Below, one piece after another: positions 24,601 through 33,090 of a DNA stretch of 64,000 bases; the stretch's first letter is position 1; each line of letters opens with the position of its first letter. The notes below the pieces were generated by a model. That model had not been told where the DNA came from. It worked only from the letters and a program-made list of their open reading frames with translations, and did no database searches. Source of the stretch: Candidatus Latescibacterota bacterium (GTDB lineage: Bacteria > Latescibacterota > UBA2968); assembly GCA_022821275.1 (NCBI GenBank), contig JAJEDY010000083.1:62001-126000 (forward strand), given 5' to 3'. A program made the position numbers and the translations under genes.

Positions 24601-26331
24601 TCAGGTAATCTCGCTCCGCAACCTCATCGTTTCTCCATCGTTCACACGCCAGGCTTCCGTATCGATCTCCGTTCGGTAGATCACCCTTGCTCGCTCCCGG
24701 CTGACCATACCGTTTCGAACGTCGCGCAACACCCGTTCGGGATCTCGCTCCGCGGGCAGACCGTAGCCGCCGCCACCGCAGGTGCGATAGCTGACAATGT
24801 CTCCCGGTTGGAGCTGGACGGTAGTTTTCGAACCAAGTCGGACGGTTTTTCCATTCGAGTTCAAAAAATAACTGGCTATGCGGCCAGGTTTGCCGCCGAA
24901 TAGGCCTCTGGGACCCTTCCTGTCGCGGTCGGCGAGGATGGTGAAGGAGGCTTCATGGTCGGGAAAGAGATAGTCACGCCGGAGGCCCAATCCGCCCCGG
25001 AATTTACCAGGACCTTCGGAGTTTTCGACCAGTTCATAGCGCACGATGCGTACCGGGTAATTGATTTCTGTTTCCTCGATAGGTGCATTTTCGGTATTCT
25101 GCCCATGAGTCTGAACAGCGTCTGGCCCATCGCTCGCAGCACGACCACCATAGCCGCCGCCCAGGGTTTCCAAAAAGCAGTAATACTCGCCTGTGCTGGC
25201 GATAATTCCACCGAATCCCGCATGACATACCATGGCTTTGGTGCCCGCTGGGATGTTATCGGGAAATGCGGGGGCCAAAGCCCTTAGCATGACATCTGTT
25301 AGCCGCAATTGGGTCTCCCAGCCTCCTACAACCGGTGCGTGAGGTGAACAGTTGACGACCGTTCCCTCGGGCGCGACCATTTGAACCACATTATAGAAAC
25401 CCGCATTGACTGGTACATCCGGATCAATGAGACACTTGAGAACATAGGCACAGGCGGAAAAAGTCATCGCCGCGGTTGAATTCACTGGAGCGCTACGCTG
25501 AACGTCAGAGCCGGTAAAATCGAAGCATATCTGATCACTCTGAATGCTGATTTGTGCGGCAAGGTGTACTGGCCGATCCGTAAAACCGTCGTTATCCACC
25601 TGCCCATCGGCCGAAAAATCGCCATTCGGCAAATTTCTGATTTCCACGCGCGTGCGCCGTTCCGTGTAGGCAATCAATTCGCGAATGTAGAACGACACCG
25701 TGTCGCCGCCTATGCGATCGGCGAGGGCACATAAGCGCCGAACACCTGTGTTGTTGGCTGCGATTTGGGCACGCAGATCCCCTGCCATTTCGCGTTTCGA
25801 ACGAATTTGCGCGAGGATGAGATCGAAGATATTGGTGACGAGTTCGCCCCGCTCAACGAGCTTGACTGGCGGGATGATTACGCCCTCCTGGAACACTTCC
25901 CTGAAAGCACCGATGCTCGCGGGGGACCCGCCACCTACATCCACATGGTGAGCCAGGTTGGCAACATACCCCAGGCAAGTGTTGTTGTGATATACTGGTG
26001 AAATAAGGGTGATGTCATTCAGGTGTACGCCGCCCATATAGGGGTCATTGGCCAGGATGGCGTCGCCGGGGCCCAGATTTTCAGCCCCGTATGCTTCCAC
26101 CATCCGGGGGACAAGTAAGGACAGGGAGCCGAGGTGGACGGGCTGCGCGAAGGCCTGGGCGACGACCCGAACCCGGCTGTCAAAAAGGACACAGGAGAAG
26201 TCGGCTCGGGTTTTGATATTGGTGGAGTAAGCACTGCGACGCAGGGCAATCGCCATTTCTTCCGTGGCTTCGGACAGCGCATTTCGGATGACCTCAAATC
26301 GGATGGGGTCGATCTGCTCGGCGTGTGGCAT
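24601..26331 (-). CDS. hyuB: Hydantoinase/oxoprolinase subunit B
   Basis: ATG 26331 (MPHAEQIDPIRFEVIRNAL) follows AAGGA and gives 576 residues, the family norm; the longer frame adds 27 residues with no ribosome site. The family opener DPIRFEVIRNALSEATEEM is intact, and further hallmarks are FSCVLFDSRVRVVAQAFAQPVHLGSL (quoted in part), NDPYMGGVHLNDITLISP and GGYGGRAASDGPDAV. It is the partner of subunit A and provides the second half of the active site. The 81-base gap to the upstream M81 gene may hold regulation, but I see no motif. Confidence 0.9.
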   Translation of the reverse strand: MPHAEQIDPIRFEVIRNALSEATEEMAIALRRSAYSTNIKTRADFSCVLFDSRVRVVAQAFAQPVHLGSLSLLVPRMVEAYGAENLGPGDAILANDPYMGGVHLNDITLISPVYHNNTCLGYVANLAHHVDVGGGSPASIGAFREVFQEGVIIPPVKLVERGELVTNIFDLILAQIRSKREMAGDLRAQIAANNTGVRRLCALADRIGGDTVSFYIRELIAYTERRTRVEIRNLPNGDFSADGQVDNDGFTDRPVHLAAQISIQSDQICFDFTGSDVQRSAPVNSTAAMTFSACAYVLKCLIDPDVPVNAGFYNVVQMVAPEGTVVNCSPHAPVVGGWETQLRLTDVMLRALAPAFPDNIPAGTKAMVCHAGFGGIIASTGEYYCFLETLGGGYGGRAASDGPDAVQTHGQNTENAPIEETEINYPVRIVRYELVENSEGPGKFRGGLGLRRDYLFPDHEASFTILADRDRKGPRGLFGGKPGRIASYFLNSNGKTVRLGSKTTVQLQPGDIVSYRTCGGGGYGLPAERDPERVLRDVRNGMVSRERARVIYRTEIDTEAWRVNDGETMRLRSEIT

Positions 26332-26412
26332 AGGCGTTCCTTCTGTATCAGTCCCAATGCTGGATGGAAGCGAGGGTGATCCAATATATGTGTTGGTGAT
26401 GACATGCCCCAT

Positions 26413-27909
26413 TCAATCCCGACGGAATACATCCGCTGCCGGATAAAATGCCACCACATCATCCAGCGGAAAAATCGGTCGATTACAGATCGTATGTCCG
26501 AGGCTCTGTAAGTTCGCGCTCGTCGCTCCGGGGGCGTCAACATTAATCAGCTTCGCGCACCAGTCGGCGAACATGTGAGGCTCGCAATGAGGCGACTTTA
26601 CGACAACCAGGTCGAATTTCTTCGGATCCTGTCCGTGAGCGTAAAACCACGATCGGTCAAACAGGCTGACTGGCTTTGTACCGACCACAAGAGTATAATT
26701 ATCCGCCTTGAGAACGGCGGTATTTCCCGAATTCCAGTGCCAGCCGAAGGACTCGCTGCGAAAAACGCCATCTGAAAGCAGGTGGACCCCGGCCTCTATT
26801 TCCAGTGGTTCGTACCTGGCTCTGTCGAACGCGCCGCCTACGGTAGTGCGGATGGTGGCGCCTATGCCCGCGTCGAAAGCTTTCTGGACGGCAGCGGGAT
26901 CCACGACCGGTGCAAGGACCCTCCCGAGATATTCCTGACGCATCAGTTCTCGCACAATGGCATTGCTGTCACCCGATGCGCCAGAACTGGTCGCGTCGGC
27001 TGCATCCATCATGACGACGGTTCCAGAATCGACTTCCGCAGCGAGCCGGACGCCCTCTTCGAGGCCAGTCAGGGGCACCTGCATCTTTTCGTGATGCTTC
27101 CAGAACCGGTTTGCCAGACCTACCGCGTATTGCATGGCGGCGGCTTCATCGCCATCCATGACAACGATGCTATTTGTTCGAAGCTCCGGAACATCGGTGA
27201 ACGGGTTTCCCCACATCACGCCCGCAGAAAGACCCGCTTCGCTGGCTTCAATCTGCTTCGCCAATTGAATACATTCGCGAATCGCCCCGGTCTCAGTAAT
27301 CATTTCATCGCCACGCACCAGCGCGGGGATCTTGACCCTTGCAGTCACGGGGCGAATATTTCCATCCAGCATCCCAGTCAACAGGAAGGCCGCGCGCTTT
27401 CCTGTTTCGACGAAGTCTATATGCGGATAGGTGTGGTATGTGACGACGGCGTCACAATGCTCGAGCATCCGATCAGTGAGGATACCGTGCAGGTCCAGGG
27501 ACACCACAATCGGAATCTGGTCACCGAGGATGCGACGGGCTTCCTGTAGCAGGTAGCCTTCGGGATCATTTTCGTCCTCTGCCTGCATGGCACCGTGAAG
27601 CGAGAAATAAGCCCCCTCCACCTCACCTGCATCCCGGATACTTTCGAGAAACTCATCGCTCAAACGGTCAAATCCGCCTTTTGAAAGCACACCGCCAGAT
27701 GTATTCGCACACGCTCCGTATGTGGGCACGAGGAGAAGCGCCTCTTCTCGGTCCAAAACGCTCAGGGCACCGCTGACTTCGTGACCAACGCCGCGATGGA
27801 AATCGAGCATATCAAGCCCACGCACGATTCGAAAATCGCCGTACTGGCTGGGCACGGGATTAAACGTCGAGACTTCCTGCTTGCACTCTGCAATGATCAC
27901 TCTATCCAT
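26413..27909 (-). CDS. M81 family metallopeptidase (MlrC/microcystinase C type)
   Basis: I set the start at ATG 27909 (MDRVIIAECKQEVSTFNP), preceded by GGAG; the product has 498 residues. The N-terminal domain shows the M81 pattern: ECKQEVSTFNPVPS, then YFSLHGAMQAEDENDPEG, and SLDLHGILTDRML with metal-binding His. HTYPHIDFVETGKRA follows. The C-terminal domain includes DAADATSSGASGDSNAI. MlrC cuts the linear tetrapeptide of microcystin; relatives next to hydantoinase genes probably open other small amide compounds. Here it precedes hyuB and hyuA, which supports a catabolic role for cyclic or capped peptides. Confidence 0.85.
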   Translation of the reverse strand: MDRVIIAECKQEVSTFNPVPSQYGDFRIVRGLDMLDFHRGVGHEVSGALSVLDREEALLLVPTYGACANTSGGVLSKGGFDRLSDEFLESIRDAGEVEGAYFSLHGAMQAEDENDPEGYLLQEARRILGDQIPIVVSLDLHGILTDRMLEHCDAVVTYHTYPHIDFVETGKRAAFLLTGMLDGNIRPVTARVKIPALVRGDEMITETGAIRECIQLAKQIEASEAGLSAGVMWGNPFTDVPELRTNSIVVMDGDEAAAMQYAVGLANRFWKHHEKMQVPLTGLEEGVRLAAEVDSGTVVMMDAADATSSGASGDSNAIVRELMRQEYLGRVLAPVVDPAAVQKAFDAGIGATIRTTVGGAFDRARYEPLEIEAGVHLLSDGVFRSESFGWHWNSGNTAVLKADNYTLVVGTKPVSLFDRSWFYAHGQDPKKFDLVVVKSPHCEPHMFADWCAKLINVDAPGATSANLQSLGHTICNRPIFPLDDVVAFYPAADVFRRD

Positions 27910-27950
27910 GATTTTCTCCATAGGCGGCGCAGAGCGAATCAGGACTCGCC

Positions 27951-28058
27951 TCACACCGGACTGGACCAGGCCATCCAGAAGTTGGCCAGACCAGCAAAGC
28001 AAAGCCCAATGAGTACCGAGCGAAGGGTCAACCCCCTATCTCGAGAAGAGTCGGGCAT
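27951..28058 (-). pseudogene. Possible 5' remnant of a polytopic membrane protein gene
   Basis: A 35-codon frame runs from ATG 28058 to TGA 27951: MPDSSRDRGLTLRSVLIGLC and then AGLANFWMAWSSPV. It has the form of an N-terminal segment plus first membrane helix, reminiscent of the start of OPT-like/DUF6785-type membrane proteins such as the gene at 50901-52868. It stops abruptly, and no continuation is visible in the other frames of the 220-base gap. No ribosome site is apparent. It may be a decayed gene or chance; the call is tentative. Confidence 0.25.
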
Positions 28059-28129
28059 CTGATCTTGACGGTCGCGTCGAGTTTCTAATGGTTGGGACAC
28101 GTGATCACACTTAATTTTGGATTCACCAT

Positions 28130-29602
28130 CTATCGAAGTTCGATGTCTTCCACATCCGGCACGGCTACAGTGTCTTCGTGTATGGGCTGGACGGCCTGGC
28201 CCCATGCCGAAATAGCGCGATAATCCCGATCCAGAATAGCTGTTTCTTTGATGATATCTGCGGGATCCCAATCTTCGTAAAGGCGTTTCAAGAGCTCCTC
28301 TCGCACATCCTGGTGCTGCGTGTCCAGCCCCAGATCATTGAGTTCTCCGGGGTCTTCTTCCAGATTAAAGAGCGCTGGCGGGGTAGGCTCATTGTACTTG
28401 TAGAGCTTCCACGGGCCGCTTCGAATCATTCTCGAAGGCACTTCGTTGGCTACCCAGAGATATTCACTGAAAGTTTCATCGGCCCAGTTCGGATCGTTTT
28501 CTCCGCACATCTGGGGCCACAGCGACTGGCCGTCAGTAGCAGGCATCGGAGGAGCGCCAGCCATCTCGACCAGAGTCGGTCCAATATCCATGAGGTTGCA
28601 GATGCTATCGCTGATTCCACCCGCTGGGATAACCCCGGGCAAACGGGCAATGAGAGGCACGGAAACAGATGCTTCGTAGTAGTTGCTCTTGGACCACAGT
28701 CCGTGTTCTCCGGCCATTTCGCCGTGGTCGGAGCAGTAGATGACCAGCGTGTTTTCCGCCAGCCCCGTCTCATCCAGCTTCTGGAGCATCTGACCGACGA
28801 TGCTGTCAAAGTACTCGCACATGGCAAAATAGGCCGCCCGGGCCACGCGGATGCGTTCCTCGGGAAGCGGATGATCGAGGTCTCGCAGGCGCTTCAGCTT
28901 GCGGATAGCCGCCGGTGCTCTCTGTGCCTCTTCCGGTGTTGGCTGAGGAACATCGACGCGATCGTAATAGTATTCAAAAAGCTCCTTTGTAGCCGCGATA
29001 TAGGGACAGTGTGGAAGGACAAAGCCAGCTACGGCGGCAAAGGGGCGATCTCCCCCATCATGGGCCTTCTCGTCCAAATAATCAAGGGCAGACGCAACGA
29101 CCATGTCATCATAGGCTTGATAGGTACACATCCCATAACCGGCATATTCTACGCTCACGCGGCTTTGACCTGAAACGCCCAGGGGCATTTTGCGAAACAG
29201 GGGAGCACCCTGCCGGGGAGCACCGGGATGGTGCGCGCCGTGTTCGCCGATCGGCCTTCGCTCAAATCCGTGCCGCTGATCCGATCCAATAAAGTGCATA
29301 CGTCCAATCAGGGCAGTCTCATAGCCGGCTGCGCCCATGCCATGTGCCCAGGTGGGGATGGCGGAAGAGAGAATATGGCTATTTGTCCAGACGCGGTTCG
29401 CGGTGGGTGTTCTGGATGTCATAAAAGCCATCCGGCTGGGAACGCAAAGCGGTGTTGCACAATAGGCATTGTTGAATCGTATGCCTTCGGCGGCAAGCCG
29501 GTCCATATGTGGGGTTCGAACCACTTCATCGCCATAACATCCGATGTGGAATTTGCTGTGTTGATCGGACATGATCACCAGAATATTGGGTCTATCTGCC
29601 AT
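28130..29602 (-). CDS. Sulfatase (choline-sulfatase-like)
   Basis: ATG 29602 (MADRPNILVIMSDQHSKFHI) follows GGAGG, giving 490 residues. The formylglycine Cys is Cys53 in TPLCVPSRMAFMTSR. Metal ligands are in IMSDQH (Asp), IGRMHFIG and VIYCSDHGEMAGEHGLW. The opening and the HGEMAGEHGLWSK motif are nearest to the choline-sulfatase/N-sulfoglucosamine-sulfohydrolase branch. No signal peptide is seen. It ends in IEDIELR. The ceramidase-like gene stops 14 bases upstream of its start, so they are co-transcribed. Substrate unknown. Confidence 0.85.
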   Translation of the reverse strand: MADRPNILVIMSDQHSKFHIGCYGDEVVRTPHMDRLAAEGIRFNNAYCATPLCVPSRMAFMTSRTPTANRVWTNSHILSSAIPTWAHGMGAAGYETALIGRMHFIGSDQRHGFERRPIGEHGAHHPGAPRQGAPLFRKMPLGVSGQSRVSVEYAGYGMCTYQAYDDMVVASALDYLDEKAHDGGDRPFAAVAGFVLPHCPYIAATKELFEYYYDRVDVPQPTPEEAQRAPAAIRKLKRLRDLDHPLPEERIRVARAAYFAMCEYFDSIVGQMLQKLDETGLAENTLVIYCSDHGEMAGEHGLWSKSNYYEASVSVPLIARLPGVIPAGGISDSICNLMDIGPTLVEMAGAPPMPATDGQSLWPQMCGENDPNWADETFSEYLWVANEVPSRMIRSGPWKLYKYNEPTPPALFNLEEDPGELNDLGLDTQHQDVREELLKRLYEDWDPADIIKETAILDRDYRAISAWGQAVQPIHEDTVAVPDVEDIELR

Positions 29603-29616
29603 AGGAATCCCCTCCG

Positions 29617-30966
29617 TTATGCCACGACCTGCTGGAGCAGTGTCAGGCAATCTTCATTGATCATACCGCCCGCCTCGGGATCGACCTGGCAGGCGTGAGT
29701 GACTTCGTAACCTCCCTCGGGATAGGCATCCACGGTAGGGACATACCCGATGGAGCCATTGGTATAGCCCACGAAGAAAGTGTGATCGAACGGCGATTGA
29801 TTTTTTACAAGCGTGCCGTTTTCGGTAAAAATCTCCGCCGGAGCAGTCACAAAGGCGAGATCACCGATTCGCCATGCCTGCAATTCTGCCTCCACGGGAT
29901 CGAGTGGAACTCCCGTCTCATAGCTTCTAATCGCTTCCCGCACCCGACTTTGCCTGAGCGCGGCCCAATGTCGCCGCCCATCCGAGAGATTTCTCGATTC
30001 CAACTCCTGGGCGAATTCTCCATCGAGTTGTTTCGCGCTTTCTAAGTCGCCGTACATGTAGCGAGGCAGACTGATGGTTTTTGACGCGATATTTAAGCCT
30101 TGCGCCTCGCCAACGCTGATGGTTTCCCACACGCGCACCACTTCGCAGCCCAGTCGAATGCCCAGACTATCCGATGGCTTGTGAAGATCTTCGGGCGGAT
30201 GATCTGGTCGGCGAAATCCCAAAGCTGGATTGATATTGCCCGCCGCCCCCTGCAAAAAAAGACAATACGCGCCCGTAAGACCTTCTACCACCTGAGTCAT
30301 CTTACCGGAAAACCCGGCGGAAATAGCGCGTTGCTGAGAAGTCTGTGCAACGGGATGCGTCGCAAAATTGACCAGACAGGCGATGGGATTTCCCTCCATA
30401 TCTTCAATCCGCGCCACGCCGACCTCGCGGTCAACAGGCCCGTCGTAGTTATTGCCAAGTATAATCCGCCCGTCAGAGGTCTTCTCCCTCCGATTGATAC
30501 CGATATCGGAACTGCCCCAGCCGATACCCATTCGCGCTGGCTTCAAACTTTGCTGTGCCTCCTGTACCAGGCCCGATAGTTTGAAGCCGAGATGTATCCG
30601 ATAGGCATCGACCAACTCGGAGGCTTCGGCTGGACCCGGTCCCGACGAAGAGGATTGCTTACCTGCGCGATCGACATCAGGTCCGTAATGCGTATGGCTG
30701 CATGCCAGAGTAATCCAATCAGCGGGAATCCCCGATGCTGCCTGGATGAGTGTGCGAAACTCGGCGACCGTTTCCGCCTTAAACTGGAGGAGATCCAAAG
30801 CGATCAATACGGCTTGCTCCCCCGCACAGGAAACAGCCATAGCCGTGGCATATAACGGATCATTTATACGCGTTGAAGGTCCCCGTCCTGCAAATCCGAC
30901 CATGGGAATGCCCACCGCAGGGGTGATATCAGCACGTGCAATGCCGATTGCTATTGAATTTGCCAT
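29617..30966 (-). CDS. Neutral/alkaline ceramidase-like N-terminal domain protein
   Basis: A 449-residue protein with the opener of this family, IAIGIARADITPAVGIPMVG, and the metal/catalytic segment LACSHTHYGPDVDRAG. Later comes IACLVNFATHPVAQTS and the conserved FLQGAAGNINP, both typical of neutral ceramidase N-terminal domains in bacteria. The C-terminal immunoglobulin-like domain of true ceramidases is absent, and so is a signal peptide; this single-domain form is common in such environmental genomes. The natural substrate is probably an amide other than ceramide. It lies between a sulfatase and an Ldh_2 dehydrogenase gene, with gaps of 12-14 bases. Confidence 0.8.
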   Translation of the reverse strand: MANSIAIGIARADITPAVGIPMVGFAGRGPSTRINDPLYATAMAVSCAGEQAVLIALDLLQFKAETVAEFRTLIQAASGIPADWITLACSHTHYGPDVDRAGKQSSSSGPGPAEASELVDAYRIHLGFKLSGLVQEAQQSLKPARMGIGWGSSDIGINRREKTSDGRIILGNNYDGPVDREVGVARIEDMEGNPIACLVNFATHPVAQTSQQRAISAGFSGKMTQVVEGLTGAYCLFLQGAAGNINPALGFRRPDHPPEDLHKPSDSLGIRLGCEVVRVWETISVGEAQGLNIASKTISLPRYMYGDLESAKQLDGEFAQELESRNLSDGRRHWAALRQSRVREAIRSYETGVPLDPVEAELQAWRIGDLAFVTAPAEIFTENGTLVKNQSPFDHTFFVGYTNGSIGYVPTVDAYPEGGYEVTHACQVDPEAGGMINEDCLTLLQQVVA

Positions 30967-30978
30967 AGTCCCTCTCTT

Positions 30979-32055
30979 TCATCTTACGACACACCGCTCG
31001 GCTTCCCATCGCTGGGGTTCCAGCCCGACGGCGCGCGCTTCCTCGCAGATCATCGACCAGGTCGTATCGTCCACCTCGATCCCCTCCATCTTCCGCTGCA
31101 TCGCGCTGTGGAACTCCGGCTCTCCGGGCAGCAGGATTTCCTCAAATCCAGGGGCCACGCGGCTCGACTTCACGTGCCGGATCAATGCTTCCACCTCGTC
31201 GTAGTAGGCCTCCCGGTCGGTAAAGTGCGCAATGTCGTACACCGTCAAAAGCACGCCGTTGCTGATCATCTGGCGCTCGCCAGCAGCACATCCCTGCCCG
31301 CTGAGAGTGCCTCCCAAAAGCTCCACCACCAGGCTCAACGCAAAGCCTTTGTGGGCAACCACGCCGCCCATAGGGAGAATTGCGCCCGGCGGATCGGCCG
31401 AAAAATCTCCCGGATCCACGGTCGAATTCCCCTCCGAATCAATCAGCCAACCCTCGGGGACCTGGTGCCCGCTGTTGATCGCCACCCGCACCTTCCCTTC
31501 TGCCACCACCGAAGTAGTCATGTCCACCAGAATCGGCTCTGCCTCCCGTCGGGGGGCAGCAAATGCGATCGGATTGGTACTCAGGCGTCCGTCGATTCCC
31601 CCAAAAGGGGCGATCTGATAACCCAGGTGCCCGGCATTCACAAAGATCAGACCAATCAATCCTTCCCGGGCGGCCATGAGCGGATACGCACCAGCCCGGC
31701 CTATATGGCTGGTATTCCGCAGCGCGACGCAACCGACGCCGTGTATCCGGGCCTTCTCACTGGCCAGCTTTGCTGCAAAGGTCGCGCCCACCTGTCCCAT
31801 CGCCCCCTTCGCATCCACAACAGCCAGGCAGGGATATTCCTCGACGACCACCGGAACCGCCCGGGGCTGGAACCGCCCTTCCCGGACCGCCCGGGCATAC
31901 TCGTAGAACCGGATGGCGCCGTGAGAGTCGTGACCGAAGAGATTCGACTCGACAAGGTGGTCCACGACGGTCCGCGTGTCCTCGGGCGTACACCCGGCAG
32001 CTTCGAAAAGCTCGTAACCAATCCGGCGCAAAGCCTTCGCTTGAAATTTAGGCAC
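30979..32055 (-). CDS. Ldh_2 family NAD(P)-dependent dehydrogenase (malate/lactate/ureidoglycolate type)
   Basis: GTG 32055 is preceded six bases upstream by AAAGGA, while the in-frame ATG at 32070 has none; I prefer GTG and 358 residues. The catalytic His is in NLFGHDSHGAIRF. AKGAMGQVGATFAAKLASE and ALRNTSHIGRAGAYPLMAA are family hallmarks, as is VVAHKGFALSLVVELLGGTL. The fold is unlike classic Rossmann dehydrogenases. Members reduce or oxidise 2-hydroxy acids or ureidoglycolate. It is the first gene in the run of ceramidase-like, sulfatase, M81, hydantoinase and CocE genes, and may oxidise a hydroxy acid released by them. Confidence 0.85.
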   Translation of the reverse strand: MPKFQAKALRRIGYELFEAAGCTPEDTRTVVDHLVESNLFGHDSHGAIRFYEYARAVREGRFQPRAVPVVVEEYPCLAVVDAKGAMGQVGATFAAKLASEKARIHGVGCVALRNTSHIGRAGAYPLMAAREGLIGLIFVNAGHLGYQIAPFGGIDGRLSTNPIAFAAPRREAEPILVDMTTSVVAEGKVRVAINSGHQVPEGWLIDSEGNSTVDPGDFSADPPGAILPMGGVVAHKGFALSLVVELLGGTLSGQGCAAGERQMISNGVLLTVYDIAHFTDREAYYDEVEALIRHVKSSRVAPGFEEILLPGEPEFHSAMQRKMEGIEVDDTTWSMICEEARAVGLEPQRWEAERCVVR

Positions 32056-32193
32056 GGCAAGTCCTTTCATCTGTCGGTCTGGACAACAAAATCAATATAC
32101 GGTACACCGGGGAAAATGCTCTGTCTCCTATGGTATTGAGCAACCCCAGGGCTACACTCAATCATTGGCCAAAAAATCGCAGTCCATAAGAGA

Positions 32194-33087
32194 TCAAGGG
32201 ACTGGTCGTTTACTGCGGAACAATATCCAATACATAATAGCTGCGGAGGCGATGTAGGCAACCGTGCTTGCCCAGACATTGACCTCATTTATCGTAAAAA
32301 TGGCATTGGTAGATAGTGCGGAGCCTTCGTAATTGACGAGCACCGCTGCAAACATGTTATTCGCGGCATGAATGCCAATGGCGAGTTCCGCCCCATTATC
32401 CTTGAGCGTGACAAGAGCAAGAAATGCACCGACGACAAAGTAGGAGATCAACATGGGTACTACGCCATACTTCGCGATCTCGGGATTCATCAAATGGAAC
32501 AGGGCAAAAGGCAAGGCATTGAGAATAACGAGAACAATCGGATGCCGCGTGAAGTGCCCGAGCATTTGCAAAAAGTAACTGCGCGTGAGAAGCTCTTCGG
32601 TAGTGGTCTGGAAAGGAGTAAGAAACAGGACCAGAATGGCGAATTTGTAAAAGCGCTCGGGATCCAGAGTATAAGTGTAGTTATCGGGAAAGAGCAGAGC
32701 GTCAATAGCGGCGAAGCCAATACCCAGACCCATTTGCAAACCAAAGCCCTGAAATATGCGGCCCCAGCGGATATGATCGCGCGGCGTAATAAGCGTGCGT
32801 AAAGGGCGTTTGTGTGCGTTGCAAATACCAATCCACAGGCCGATCAGCACCGTGACAAAGAGCAAATTGAGAGCAATAAAATCCAGAAAAGGATTTGTGC
32901 CATCCATGGGCAAGCCTTCGGGTTCAGAACCATAAACACCGAGCAAGACTGCGCCACTGCCAAAAGACCAGGCAGCAATAATGATCAGCAGCGTTAAAAT
33001 ATATCTCGTCCAGCGTGCTTCACCCCGATTGGCGAGATCGAGAAACGCCTCCCCCACTTTACCGGATTGTTCTATTGTTTCATTCAT
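32194..33087 (-). CDS. CPBP family intramembrane glutamic endopeptidase (CAAX/Abi type)
   Basis: A 297-residue membrane protein with about eight hydrophobic helices. The catalytic core is complete: the paired Glu and Arg in TTEELLTRSYF, FxxxH in PFALFHLM, and HxxxN in GIHAANNMF. Proteins of this family cleave within the membrane, process prenylated proteins in eukaryotes, and protect against bacteriocins or act in signal processing in bacteria. The natural substrate is unknown. The gene lies three bases before the galactonate-dehydratase-like gene's end on the same strand, so it is likely co-transcribed. Confidence 0.85.
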   Translation of the reverse strand: MNETIEQSGKVGEAFLDLANRGEARWTRYILTLLIIIAAWSFGSGAVLLGVYGSEPEGLPMDGTNPFLDFIALNLLFVTVLIGLWIGICNAHKRPLRTLITPRDHIRWGRIFQGFGLQMGLGIGFAAIDALLFPDNYTYTLDPERFYKFAILVLFLTPFQTTTEELLTRSYFLQMLGHFTRHPIVLVILNALPFALFHLMNPEIAKYGVVPMLISYFVVGAFLALVTLKDNGAELAIGIHAANNMFAAVLVNYEGSALSTNAIFTINEVNVWASTVAYIASAAIMYWILFRSKRPVP

Positions 33088-33090
33088 ATA

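Noticed and set aside
26332-26412. 27-residue N-terminal extension of hydantoinase B
   Set aside because: The family opener follows ATG 26331, which has AAGGA at the right distance; the extension has none.
28178-29173. 331-codon open frame on the + strand
   Set aside because: Antisense to the second sulfatase. No motifs, no ribosome site.
31108-32139. 343-codon open frame on the + strand
   Set aside because: Antisense to the Ldh_2 dehydrogenase, with a composition typical of shadow frames (His, Arg, Pro).
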